Of a stretch of DNA of 14,815 nt, positions 1 through 6,469 are shown in pieces. Each line of letters opens with the position of its first letter. Within the stretch, counting starts at the first letter, position 1. The stretch comes from Burkholderiaceae bacterium (GTDB lineage: Bacteria > Pseudomonadota > Gammaproteobacteria > Burkholderiales > Burkholderiaceae_C). The stretch covers positions 1 through 14,815 of the forward strand of contig JALOSD010000034.1 of NCBI GenBank assembly GCA_025458585.1, read 5' to 3'. A program made the position numbers and the translations under genes. Under the pieces are notes generated by a model. The model was not told the DNA's origin and ran no database searches. It saw only the letters and a list, made by a program, of their open reading frames with translations.

Positions 1-62
1 CGGCCGCGCCGGCGACCGCGCCGCTGGCCCACGTGCGCAAGCCGCGCGGCGGCCAGCACTGA
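1..62 (+). CDS. Possible C-terminal tail of an upstream gene (partial)
   Basis: An open frame enters from the left edge and ends at a TGA at 60-62. It gives 19 codons rich in Ala and Pro, ending in HVRKPRGGQH. The tail is too short to assign to a family. It lies on the same strand as the cupredoxin gene, about 40 bases upstream of that gene's start, so the two could be co-transcribed; copper-protein genes often sit in such clusters. In GC-rich DNA a short open frame like this can arise by chance, so it is only a candidate. Confidence 0.35.
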   Translation, partial: AAPATAPLAHVRKPRGGQH

Positions 63-102
63 CCGCCGGGCGCCGACCTCGCCCTCCCTTCGGAGCATCC
101 CG

Positions 103-621
103 ATGCATCACCCGAACACGTCGTTGCCCGCCGTCGAGATCGCCGTCGCGGCGCTCGCCGCCTGCATGGCACTCGCGGCACCTGCCCCCGCCCTGGCGCA
201 CGGCCCCCAGGGCCACGGCGCCGCGAAGGCGGTCGTCAAGGAGCAGAAGCCCTGGGGCATTGCCGGCGACGCGAAGAACGCCAGGCGCACGATCGAGATC
301 CGCATGAGCGACGACATGCGCTTCACGCCCGACCGCATCGATGTGAGGCTCGGCGAGACGGTGCGGCTGGTGGCGGTCAATGCGGGCCAGGTGCTGCACG
401 AGATCGTCATCGGCACGCCCGACGAGCTGCGCTCGCACGCCGAGGCGATGAAGAAGCACCCGACCATGGAACACGACGAGCCGTACATGGCGCACGTCGA
501 CCCGGGGCAACGCGGCGAGATCGTCTGGACCTTCAACCGCACGGGAACCTTCGAGTTCGCCTGCCTGATCCCGGGCCACTTCGACGCCGGCATGACCGGG
601 CGGATCACGGTCTCGCGCTGA
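103..621 (+). CDS. Exported cupredoxin-domain copper-binding protein
   Basis: A 172-residue protein with an N-terminal signal peptide: a hydrophobic Ala-rich stretch at residues 11-32 and a likely cleavage after ALA at 30-32, giving a periplasmic protein. Residues about 62-172 form a cupredoxin beta-barrel. Type 1 copper ligands can be read off: His99 in VLHE, then Cys154, His159 and Met164 in the C-terminal loop. The mature N-terminus begins His-rich (HGPQGHG), and the long loop between the first ligand and the Cys holds extra His and Met (residues 112-131) that could bind copper. It resembles the uncharacterised copper-binding group COG4454. A GGAG at 92-95, seven bases before the ATG, supports this start. 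Likely roles are periplasmic copper handling or electron transfer; the partner is unknown. Confidence 0.85.
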   Translation: MHHPNTSLPAVEIAVAALAACMALAAPAPALAHGPQGHGAAKAVVKEQKPWGIAGDAKNARRTIEIRMSDDMRFTPDRIDVRLGETVRLVAVNAGQVLHEIVIGTPDELRSHAEAMKKHPTMEHDEPYMAHVDPGQRGEIVWTFNRTGTFEFACLIPGHFDAGMTGRITVSR

Positions 622-646
622 CGCCTGCCGCAAGGGGCGGGTTTCC

Positions 647-652
647 TACAAT
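647..652 (+). promoter_or_regulatory. Candidate -10 hexamer upstream of argB
   Basis: TACAAT lies 42 bases before the argB ATG in otherwise GC-rich DNA, just after the cupredoxin stop. The best -35 partner is a weak CTGCCG at 625-630 (16-base spacer). It suggests argB has its own promoter rather than depending on the copper gene. Pattern evidence only. Confidence 0.4.
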
Positions 653-694
653 GCCTCGATCTGCGCCACCGCCGCGTTCCTCGCGGCCGCTCCG

Positions 695-1609
695 ATGACC
701 ATCCCCCACGCCGTCGCCGAGCACAAGCTCGACCACATCTCGCCGCGCGACAAGGCCGAGATCCTGTCGCAGGCGCTGCCGTACATCCGCAAGTTCCACG
801 GCAGGACGATCGTCATCAAGTACGGCGGCAACGCGATGACCGACCCGGCTCTGCAGCAGGACTTCGCCGAGGACGTCGTGCTGCTCAAGCTCGTCGGCCT
901 GAACCCGGTCGTCGTGCACGGCGGCGGGCCGCAGATCGACGAGGCGCTCGCGCGCGTGGGCAAGAAGGGCACCTTCATCCAGGGCATGCGCGTGACCGAC
1001 GCCGAGACGATGGAAGTCGTCGAGTGGGTGCTCGCCGGGCAGGTGCAGCAGGACATCGTCGGCCTGATCAACGCCGCCGGCGGCAAGGCGGTCGGCCTGA
1101 CCGGGCGCGACGGCGGCCTCATCCGCGCGCGCAAGATGAAGATGCTCGATCTGAAGGACCCGACGATCGAGCACGACGTCGGCCAGGTCGGCGAGATCGA
1201 GAGCATCGACCCGAGCGTCGTCAAGGCGCTGCAGGACGACCAGTTCATCCCGGTGATCTCGCCGCTGGGCTTCGGCAAGGACAACGAGAACTACAACATC
1301 AACGCCGACGTCGTCGCCGGCAAGCTCGCCGAGGTGCTGAAGGCCGAGAAGCTGATGATGCTGACCAACACGCCCGGCGTGCTCGACAAGAACGGTCAGC
1401 TGCTGACGAACCTGTCGGCGCGCGAGATCGACGCGCTGTTCGCCGACGGCACGATCTCCGGCGGCATGCTGCCCAAGATCGGCAGCGCGCTCGACGCAGC
1501 GAAGAACGGCGTCAACACCGTGCACATCATCGACGGCCGCGTGCCGCACGCGATGCTGCTCGAGGTGCTGACCGACGGGGCGTACGGCACGATGATCCGG
1601 TCGCATTGA
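695..1609 (+). CDS. argB: Acetylglutamate kinase
   Basis: N-acetyl-L-glutamate kinase, cytoplasmic, second step of arginine (ornithine) synthesis: it phosphorylates N-acetylglutamate with ATP. The amino-acid-kinase fold is complete over 304 residues. Lys42-Tyr-Gly-Gly-Asn binds phosphate, the glycine loop HGGGPQID is at 75-82, and the NINADVVAGK segment at 201-210 and Lys261 in GGMLPKI match the substrate and catalytic regions. About 30 residues precede the kinase core, and the C-terminus reads EVLTDGAYGTMI. Both are features of the hexameric, arginine-inhibited class, so feedback control by arginine is likely (inference). The ATG at 695 has no strong ribosome site but gives the family's usual N-terminus. 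The HAD nucleotidase and slmA follow on the same strand, a grouping common in Burkholderiales. Confidence 0.97.
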   Translation: MTIPHAVAEHKLDHISPRDKAEILSQALPYIRKFHGRTIVIKYGGNAMTDPALQQDFAEDVVLLKLVGLNPVVVHGGGPQIDEALARVGKKGTFIQGMRVTDAETMEVVEWVLAGQVQQDIVGLINAAGGKAVGLTGRDGGLIRARKMKMLDLKDPTIEHDVGQVGEIESIDPSVVKALQDDQFIPVISPLGFGKDNENYNINADVVAGKLAEVLKAEKLMMLTNTPGVLDKNGQLLTNLSAREIDALFADGTISGGMLPKIGSALDAAKNGVNTVHIIDGRVPHAMLLEVLTDGAYGTMIRSH

Positions 1610-1624
1610 ACGCTGCTCCCCCCC

Positions 1625-1730
1625 GTAGCGCCTTCGGCGCCTCCCCCAGGGGCCACGCAGGGGCCCGGTGCGGGCCCCGGGGGCGCCGCCAGCGGACCGG
1701 CGAAGCCGCATCCGCGGCAGCCGCTGGACG
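1625..1730 (+). other. Hairpin-rich intergenic element between argB and the HAD gene
   Basis: This spacer is packed with inverted repeats. GCGCC-TTC-GGCGC spans 1628-1640. A perfect 7-bp stem GGGGCCC / GGGCCCC with a 5-base loop spans 1660-1678. A longer arm pairs CCAGCGG (1689-1695) with CCGCTGG (1721-1727) around a GC-rich interior. No U-tract follows, so it is not a classical Rho-independent terminator. It resembles the dispersed GC-rich extragenic elements I associate with Burkholderiales genomes, but copy number cannot be judged from one window. Confidence 0.45.
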
Positions 1731-1731
1731 G

Positions 1732-2448
1732 GTGGGCCAGCCGACACGTCAGAGCAACCGGGTGTGGCTGTTCGACCTCGACAACACGCTGCACGACGCG
1801 ACGCACGCGGCGATGCCGGGCATCAACGCCGGCATGACGGACTACATCGTCGAGTTCCTCGGCGTCGAGCGCGACATTGCCGACGAGCTGCGGCGTATCT
1901 ACTGGCGACGCTACGGGGCCACGCTGCTCGGCCTCGTGCGCCACCACGGCGTGCGGCCGTCGCACTTCCTGCTCTACACGCACCGGCTGCCCGGACTCGA
2001 AGCTCGCGTGCGCGGCCACCCGCACGACTTCGCCGCGCTGCGTCGGCTGCCGGGGCGCAAGATCATCCTGACGAACGCGCCGCGCGCCTATGCCGAGCGC
2101 GTGCTCGAGGCGCTGGGCATCGGCGGCTGGTTCGACGGCCTCGTCTCGGTCGAGGACATGCGCATGTTCGGCCAGCTGCGCCCGAAGCCCGACACGCGCA
2201 TGCTGCGCCGTCTGCTCGCCGCGCTGCGCGTGCGCCCGGCGCGCTGCGTGCTCGTCGAGGACACGCTCGAGCACCAGAAGGCCGCGCGCGCCGTCGGGAT
2301 GCGCACGGTGTGGATGCAGCGCTGGCTGCGGCCCGGGCCGCCGGCGCGTCTCGCCCGCCGGCCAGCCTACGTCGACTGGCGGATCCGCCACCTGCGCGAG
2401 TTGCGCCGCTCGGGCGTCCTGGGCGGCGCCGCAGCGGCGCCGGCCTGA
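1732..2448 (+). CDS. HAD-superfamily pyrimidine 5'-nucleotidase
   Basis: A HAD-like hydrolase of the pyrimidine 5'-nucleotidase type, expected to dephosphorylate small nucleotides in the cytoplasm. With the GTG at 1732 as start it has 238 residues. Motif I is WLFDLDNTLHDA, with the nucleophile and acid aspartates at 15 and 17. Motif II is ILTNAPRAYA (Thr114), motif III Lys152 in RPKPDTRML, and motif IV VEDTLEHQKAA (Glu176-Asp177). The start is uncertain: there is no in-frame ATG before the catalytic core, and the choices are TTG 1606 (overlapping the argB stop), GTG 1732 and GTG 1762. TTG 1606 would translate the whole hairpin element, and GTG 1762 leaves almost nothing before motif I. The Arg-rich C-terminus is probably a basic tail. 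Confidence 0.88.
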   Translation: MGQPTRQSNRVWLFDLDNTLHDATHAAMPGINAGMTDYIVEFLGVERDIADELRRIYWRRYGATLLGLVRHHGVRPSHFLLYTHRLPGLEARVRGHPHDFAALRRLPGRKIILTNAPRAYAERVLEALGIGGWFDGLVSVEDMRMFGQLRPKPDTRMLRRLLAALRVRPARCVLVEDTLEHQKAARAVGMRTVWMQRWLRPGPPARLARRPAYVDWRIRHLRELRRSGVLGGAAAAPA

Positions 2449-2510
2449 CCCCTCGGCGACCGCCGCGAAGTCGGTGTTTACCTGCACCGGGACGCACCGG
2501 GGCCGTGTGC

Positions 2511-2516
2511 CAGAAT
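2511..2516 (+). promoter_or_regulatory. Candidate -10 hexamer upstream of slmA
   Basis: CAGAAT lies about 24 bases before the first slmA start codon, within the 91-base gap after the HAD gene. It is the most AT-rich hexamer of the spacer. No convincing -35 sits at 16-18 bases upstream, so this is a weak call. Confidence 0.3.
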
Positions 2517-2539
2517 GAATCGCAAACGATCACCGCCGC

Positions 2540-3235
2540 GTGCCCATGCCCGATCAGCCTGACCTGCCCGACGCTGCGGTCGCCGCGACCGACGGCCCCG
2601 AGGGCGAGGTGGCGGGCGAGGCGGCCGCCGAAGCGCGTCTGGCAGCGCCACCGGGGCGCAAGCGCCCGAAGCCCGGCGAGCGGCGGGTGCAGATCCTGCA
2701 GACGCTGGCGGCAATGCTCGAGCAGCCCGGCTCGGAGCGCGTCACGACGGCCGCGCTGGCGGCACGGCTCGACGTCAGCGAAGCGGCGCTGTACCGCCAC
2801 TTCGCGAGCAAGGCGCAGATGTTCGAGGCGCTGATCGAGTTCATCGAGTCGAGCGTATTCAGCCTCGTCAACCAGATCGTCGAGCGCGAGCCCTCGGGCC
2901 TCGTGCAGGCGCACAAGATCCTCGCCGTGCTGCTGCAGTTCGCCGAGAAGAACCCCGGGATGACGCGCGTGATGGTCGGCGACGCGCTGGTGTTCGAGCA
3001 CGAGCGCCTGGGCACGCGGATGAACCAGTTCTTCGACAAGCTCGAGGCGCAGTTGCGCCAGTCGTTGCGCGTGGCCGCCGAAGGGGCCGGTTCGCCGACC
3101 CCGACGGTCGACGCGCAGGTGCGCGCCGGCGTGCTGACGGCGTTCGCGGTCGGGCGCCTGCAGCGCTACGCGCGTTCAGGGTTCCGGCGCAGCCCGACGG
3201 AGCACCTCGACGCGGCGCTGACGGTGCTCGCCTGA
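2540..3235 (+). CDS. slmA: Nucleoid occlusion factor SlmA (TetR-like)
   Basis: A TetR-fold DNA-binding protein that, in the characterised E. coli homologue, binds chromosomal sites and disrupts FtsZ polymers over the nucleoid, preventing division across DNA. The helix-turn-helix lies near residues 68-91 (TTAALAARLDVSEAALYRHF). The following helices contain the family-typical segments KAQMFEALIEFIESSVFSLVNQI and KNPGMTRVMVGDALVFEHERL, each recognisable as SlmA rather than a generic TetR repressor. The protein is 231 residues from GTG 2540, or 229 from ATG 2546. It has an acidic, Ala-rich extension of about 40 residues before the DNA-binding domain that the E. coli protein lacks. Its position after argB and the HAD gene agrees with this identity. 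I saw no SlmA-binding palindrome in the window. Confidence 0.94.
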   Translation: MPMPDQPDLPDAAVAATDGPEGEVAGEAAAEARLAAPPGRKRPKPGERRVQILQTLAAMLEQPGSERVTTAALAARLDVSEAALYRHFASKAQMFEALIEFIESSVFSLVNQIVEREPSGLVQAHKILAVLLQFAEKNPGMTRVMVGDALVFEHERLGTRMNQFFDKLEAQLRQSLRVAAEGAGSPTPTVDAQVRAGVLTAFAVGRLQRYARSGFRRSPTEHLDAALTVLA

Positions 3236-3248
3236 GCGGCCCGCCGCG

Positions 3249-3896
3249 ATGACGGTCGACGTCGAGGTCGGCGGCGAGCGCGTCGTGCTGCTGCCCGAGC
3301 GCGCCGCGTACGTCCCGGCGCACGGGGCGCTGCTCGTCGCCGACGCGCACGTCGGCAAGGCCGTGAGCTTTCGGCGCCTGGGCGTGCCGGTGCCGCGCGG
3401 TACGACGAGCGAGACACTCGAGCGGCTGTCGGTGCTCGTCGAGCGCCACCGGGTGCGGCACGTCGTCTTCCTCGGCGACTTCCTGCATTCGGCGCGCGCG
3501 CACGCGCCCTCGACGCTCGGCGCCGTCGCGCGCTGGCGTCGGCGCCACGACACGCTGCGCCTCACGCTCGTGCGTGGCAACCACGATCGCCACGCCGGCG
3601 ATCCGCCGGCGGAGCTCGGCGTCGAGGTCGTCGACGAGCCGTATCGCCTCGGCGGACTCGCGCTGTGCCACCACCCGCGGACCGTGCCGGGCGCCTACGC
3701 GCTCGCCGGCCACCTGCACCCGTGCGTGCACGTCGGTCGCGGCCTCGACCGCCTGCGCCTGCCGTGCTTCCACCTCGGCGACGAGATCGGCGTGCTGCCC
3801 GCGTTCGGCGCCTTTACCGGCATGCATCCGGTCGAGCGGCGCTCGGGGCGCCTGTTCGTCGTCGCCGAGACCGAGGTCGTGCCGCTCGCCGGCTGA
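3249..3896 (+). CDS. PdeM-like metallophosphoesterase
   Basis: A 215-residue calcineurin-like metallophosphoesterase of the group named PdeM (ligase-associated DNA damage response endonuclease). The dinuclear-metal motifs are complete and in order: DAH at 32-34, GDFLHS at 76-81, GNHDRH at 110-115, CHHP at 140-143 and GHLHP at 154-158. It is cytoplasmic, with no signal peptide. Named relatives often lie beside an Lhr-like helicase and an ATP-dependent DNA ligase; neither is here. Instead the gene starts 13 bases after slmA and a lipoprotein gene follows. A role in DNA repair is therefore family-based inference, and hydrolysis of another phosphodiester is possible. It may share the slmA transcript. 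Confidence 0.85.
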   Translation: MTVDVEVGGERVVLLPERAAYVPAHGALLVADAHVGKAVSFRRLGVPVPRGTTSETLERLSVLVERHRVRHVVFLGDFLHSARAHAPSTLGAVARWRRRHDTLRLTLVRGNHDRHAGDPPAELGVEVVDEPYRLGGLALCHHPRTVPGAYALAGHLHPCVHVGRGLDRLRLPCFHLGDEIGVLPAFGAFTGMHPVERRSGRLFVVAETEVVPLAG

Positions 3897-3937
3897 CGGC
3901 GAAGGCCGGTCGGGCATCCAGGTGCTCGCCATGGGCC

Positions 3938-3942
3938 AGGAG
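3938..3942 (+). promoter_or_regulatory. Ribosome binding site that favours start 3949
   Basis: AGGAG lies six bases before the ATG at 3949. An earlier in-frame ATG at 3931 would place this site inside the gene and add six polar residues ahead of the lipoprotein signal. The spacing supports initiation at 3949. Confidence 0.6.
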
Positions 3943-3948
3943 CGTTCG

Positions 3949-4629
3949 ATGGTCGATCGTGTCGTGATGCTGTTCGCCACCGTCGCGCTGGTGGCGCCCG
4001 CGCTGACCGGCTGCGCCACCGGCGCGCCGCCTGCGGATCTCGCACGGCCGCTCACGATCACCGGCCAGCTCGCGTACCGCGAGCGCATCGCGTTGCCGCC
4101 CGACAGCGTCGCGATCGTCGAACTGCGCGACGCGGCGGCGCCCGAGGGGGCGTCGGTCGTGGCCGAGCAGCGCATCGAACTGCGGGGGCGGCAGCCACCG
4201 GTGCCGTTCGAGCTGCGCGTGGACCGCTCGCGCCTCGACCCCGGGCGCGCGTATGCGGTGCGCGGCGGCGTCATCGTCGGCAGGCTGCCGGCGTGGGCGA
4301 GCGACGCCGCGGCGGTCGACGCGACGAGGGGCGGGCCGATCGACGTCGGCACGCTGTGGATGCAGCGGGTGCAGTGGCTGGCCTTCGCGTCGACGTTCCG
4401 CTGCGGCGACCGCGAGGTGCGGCTCGGCATCGCCGACGGGCAGCGGCTGCGCATGACGGTCGGCGGCGAGGCCTTCGACATGCAGGAGGTGCGCGTCGCG
4501 TCCGGCTCGAAGGTCGAGGCGGTCGGCGACCCGTCGACCTTCCTCTGGAGCAAGGGCGACGTCGCGACGCTGCAGGTGCGTGGCGCGGCCATGCCGGCGT
4601 GCGTGCGCACCGACGTCGCGCCGCGGTAG
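3949..4629 (+). CDS. YbaY-family lipoprotein with C-terminal MliC-like domain
   Basis: A 226-residue predicted lipoprotein. Residues 1-21 are a signal sequence ending in the lipobox LTGC, with Cys22 as the lipidated residue. Residues about 35-140 match the YbaY/YscW-type beta-sandwich (ITGQLAYRERIALPPDS, the FELRVDRSRLDPGRAY segment, and a closing strand). Residues about 145-220 resemble MliC, the C-type lysozyme inhibitor domain: a starting FRC, the SGSKVEA segment, FLWSKGDVATL, and a closing Cys at 218 able to pair with Cys152. The next residue after Cys22 is Ala rather than Asp, so outer-membrane sorting is expected. Possible roles are envelope stabilisation or lysozyme resistance; both are inferred from domains. 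The start at 3949 is set by the AGGAG upstream. Confidence 0.82.
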   Translation: MVDRVVMLFATVALVAPALTGCATGAPPADLARPLTITGQLAYRERIALPPDSVAIVELRDAAAPEGASVVAEQRIELRGRQPPVPFELRVDRSRLDPGRAYAVRGGVIVGRLPAWASDAAAVDATRGGPIDVGTLWMQRVQWLAFASTFRCGDREVRLGIADGQRLRMTVGGEAFDMQEVRVASGSKVEAVGDPSTFLWSKGDVATLQVRGAAMPACVRTDVAPR

Positions 4630-4672
4630 GCGGGCGGGCGCGGCGGGGCGACTCGCTGCTGCACGGCGCGCT

Positions 4673-4688
4673 GCCGCCCGGGGGCGGC
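4673..4688 (+). terminator. GC-rich hairpin after the lipoprotein gene
   Basis: GCCGCCC (4673-4679) can pair with GGGCGGC (4682-4688), giving a 6-7 bp GC stem with a tiny loop. It lies about 45 bases after the lipoprotein stop and just before a -10-like hexamer. No U-tract follows, so termination is only a possibility. Confidence 0.3.
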
Positions 4689-4690
4689 CT

Positions 4691-4696
4691 TACACT
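4691..4696 (+). promoter_or_regulatory. Candidate -10 hexamer upstream of the DUF815 gene
   Basis: TACACT occurs 29 bases before the DUF815 ATG in the 96-base spacer. It would put transcription start close to the gene. No clear -35 is present 16-18 bases upstream. The same hexamer type recurs before argB, hisI and tatA. Confidence 0.35.
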
Positions 4697-4725
4697 GCGC
4701 CGCTTCGTTCGCCGCCCCCTCGCCG

Positions 4726-5610
4726 ATGACGCCGACTCCCGCCGCCGACCGCCTGCTGCAGCTGATCGACCGCGCCGAAGGCCTGCTCGGGCGGCTCGAG
4801 GCGGTGCTGCCGCATGCGCCAGCCGAGCCCGACTGGGCGGCGTCGACGGCGTGGCGCTACCGCCGCCGCGGCGCCGCGGGCGTGCTGGAGCCCGTGCGGC
4901 ACGTCGCGACGATCCGGCTCGGCGACCTGAAGGAGGTCGAGCCGCAGAAGGAGCGCCTGGTGCGCAACACGGCGCAGTTCGTCGCCGGCCGCCCGGCCAA
5001 CAACGTGCTGCTGACCGGCGCGCGCGGCACCGGCAAGAGCTCGCTGATCAAGGCCTGCCTGAACGAGTTCGCACCGCGGGGGCTGCGCCTGATCGAGGTC
5101 GACAAGGCGGACCTCGTCGACCTGCCCGACCTCGTCGATCTCGTCGCCACGCGCCCCGAGCGCTTCGTGATCTTCTGCGACGACCTGAGCTTCGACGAGG
5201 GCGAGCCCGGCTACAAGGCGCTGAAGTCGATCCTCGACGGCTCCATCGCGCAGGCGAGCGACAACGTGCTGATCTACGCGACGAGCAACCGGCGCCACCT
5301 GCTGCCCGAGTACATGCGCGAGAACCTGAGCTACACCCACACCGACGACGGCGAGGTGCACCCGGGCGAGGTCGTCGAGGAGAAGATCTCGCTGTCGGAG
5401 CGCTTCGGGCTGTGGTTGAGCTTCTACCCGTTCACGCAGGCCGAGTACCTCGCGATCGTCGCCCAGTGGCTGCGCCACTTCGGCGTCGACGAGGCGCGCA
5501 TCGCGGCCGCGCGCCAGGCGTCGCTCGTGTGGGCGCTCGAGCGCGGCTCGCGTTCGGGGCGCGTCGCGTACCAGTTCGCGCGCGACTTCGCCGGGCGCGA
5601 CGATGGCTGA
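4726..5610 (+). CDS. DUF815-family AAA ATPase
   Basis: A 294-residue ATP-binding protein of the DUF815 family (P-loop NTPase, AAA-like), cytoplasmic and of unknown biological role. Walker A is GARGTGKSS at 98-106, Walker B is VIFCDDLSF at 148-156, and a sensor-1-like IYATSNRRHLLPEYM runs 183-197. The family-typical segment SLSERFGLWLSFYPFTQ lies further on. Residues 1-60 are a leader resembling other members, and a short helical domain ends the protein. Its last 8 bases overlap the Nudix gene, so the two are probably translationally coupled. This pairing is one I associate with betaproteobacteria, often next to argJ, which is not in the window. Family assignment is firm; function is unknown. 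Confidence 0.92.
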   Translation: MTPTPAADRLLQLIDRAEGLLGRLEAVLPHAPAEPDWAASTAWRYRRRGAAGVLEPVRHVATIRLGDLKEVEPQKERLVRNTAQFVAGRPANNVLLTGARGTGKSSLIKACLNEFAPRGLRLIEVDKADLVDLPDLVDLVATRPERFVIFCDDLSFDEGEPGYKALKSILDGSIAQASDNVLIYATSNRRHLLPEYMRENLSYTHTDDGEVHPGEVVEEKISLSERFGLWLSFYPFTQAEYLAIVAQWLRHFGVDEARIAAARQASLVWALERGSRSGRVAYQFARDFAGRDDG

Positions 5611-6058
5611 ACCCGGGCCGGTCGACGTGGGCCAGGCGCCGCGCCGTCCGATCGACGTCGCGGTGGGCGTGCTGATCGACGCCGGCGGCCGCTTCCTGCT
5701 GACGTCGCGTCCCGAGGGCAAGGTCTACGCCGGGCACTGGGAGTTCCCGGGCGGCAAGCTCGAGGCGGGCGAGTCGGTCGAGCAGGCGCTGCGCCGCGAG
5801 CTGCACGAAGAGCTCGGCATCACGATCGGCGCGGCCCACCCGTGGCAGGTCGAGATCGTGGACTACCCGCACGCGCTCGTGCGCCTGCACTTCTGCAAGG
5901 TGTTCGAGTGGAGCGGCGCATTCGAGATGCGCGAGGGCCAGCGCATGGCGTGGCAGGAACTGCCGGTGCAGGTGCGCCCGGTGCTGCCCGGCACGCTGCC
6001 GGTGCTGCGTTGGTTCGCCGCCGAGCGGCACCATGCGGGCGCGACGCATGTCGACTGA
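5603..6058 (+). CDS. mutT: MutT-type Nudix hydrolase (8-oxo-dGTP diphosphatase)
   Basis: A 151-residue Nudix hydrolase expected to hydrolyse 8-oxo-dGTP to the monophosphate, cleansing the nucleotide pool of oxidised guanine. The Nudix box is complete: Gly51, Glu57, Arg65-Glu66, Glu69-Glu70 and Gly72 follow the GX5EX7REUXEEXGU spacing exactly. The preceding GHWEFPGGK and the N-terminal VAVGVLIDAGGRFLLTSRPEG are typical of MutT rather than of other Nudix groups. The final segment ELPVQVRPVLPGTLPVLRWF is also MutT-like. Translation begins within the last codons of the DUF815 gene. The end of the gene runs into the hisI start region, so hisI could be co-transcribed. The substrate is inferred from family. 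Confidence 0.9.
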   Translation: MAEPGPVDVGQAPRRPIDVAVGVLIDAGGRFLLTSRPEGKVYAGHWEFPGGKLEAGESVEQALRRELHEELGITIGAAHPWQVEIVDYPHALVRLHFCKVFEWSGAFEMREGQRMAWQELPVQVRPVLPGTLPVLRWFAAERHHAGATHVD

Positions 6059-6071
6059 CTACACTGCCGGC

Positions 6072-6461
6072 ATGGACTGGCTCGACGACGTGCGCTGGGA
6101 TGCGCAGGGGCTCGTGCCCGCGATCGCGCAGGAGGCCGCCACCGGCGACGTGCTGATGGTCGCGTGGATGAACCGCGAGGCACTCGCCGCCACCGTCGAG
6201 CGCGGCGAGGCGGTGTACTGGAGCCGCTCGCGCGCTCGGCTGTGGCACAAGGGCGAGGAGTCGGGCCACGTGCAGCGCGTGCACGAGGTGCGCCTGGACT
6301 GCGACGGCGACGTCGTGCTGCTCAAGGTCACGCAGCGCGGCCACGAGCCCGGCATCGCGTGCCACACCGGGCGTCACAGCTGTTTCTTCCGCCGCTACGA
6401 CCATGGGCAGTGGGAAACGGTCGAACCGGTCTTGAAGGATCCCGAGACCATCTACAGATAG
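6072..6461 (+). CDS. hisI: Phosphoribosyl-AMP cyclohydrolase
   Basis: The third enzyme of histidine synthesis: it opens the purine ring of phosphoribosyl-AMP in the cytoplasm. 129 residues, a stand-alone HisI rather than the HisIE fusion of enterics. Metal ligands are visible: DCDGD at 76-80 (Asp76, Asp78, Asp80 for magnesium; Cys77 for zinc), and ACHTGRHSCFF at 96-106 supplying Cys97 and Cys104. The WSRSRARLWHKGEESGH segment is characteristic. Three in-frame ATGs exist, at 6033, 6048 and 6072. I chose 6072 because it gives the usual N-terminus (MDWLDDVRWDAQG) and lies after the mutT stop. A TACACT at 6060-6065 just ahead could be a -10 element, which would make the message nearly leaderless. 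hisE follows after 8 bases. Confidence 0.95.
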   Translation: MDWLDDVRWDAQGLVPAIAQEAATGDVLMVAWMNREALAATVERGEAVYWSRSRARLWHKGEESGHVQRVHEVRLDCDGDVVLLKVTQRGHEPGIACHTGRHSCFFRRYDHGQWETVEPVLKDPETIYR

Positions 6462-6469
6462 GCAGCTCG

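Noticed and set aside
1660..1678. Rho-independent terminator for argB.
   Set aside because: The stem is strong, but no U-tract follows and more hairpins continue towards the HAD gene; I describe it as part of a structured element instead.
1606..1731. TTG at 1606 as the HAD start, overlapping the argB stop.
   Set aside because: It would translate the whole hairpin element into a Pro/Arg/Gly-rich leader not expected for this enzyme family.
2868..4664. A 598-codon minus-strand open frame across slmA, PdeM and the lipoprotein gene.
   Set aside because: Three clearly recognised plus-strand genes occupy the region; the antisense product shows no family signature.
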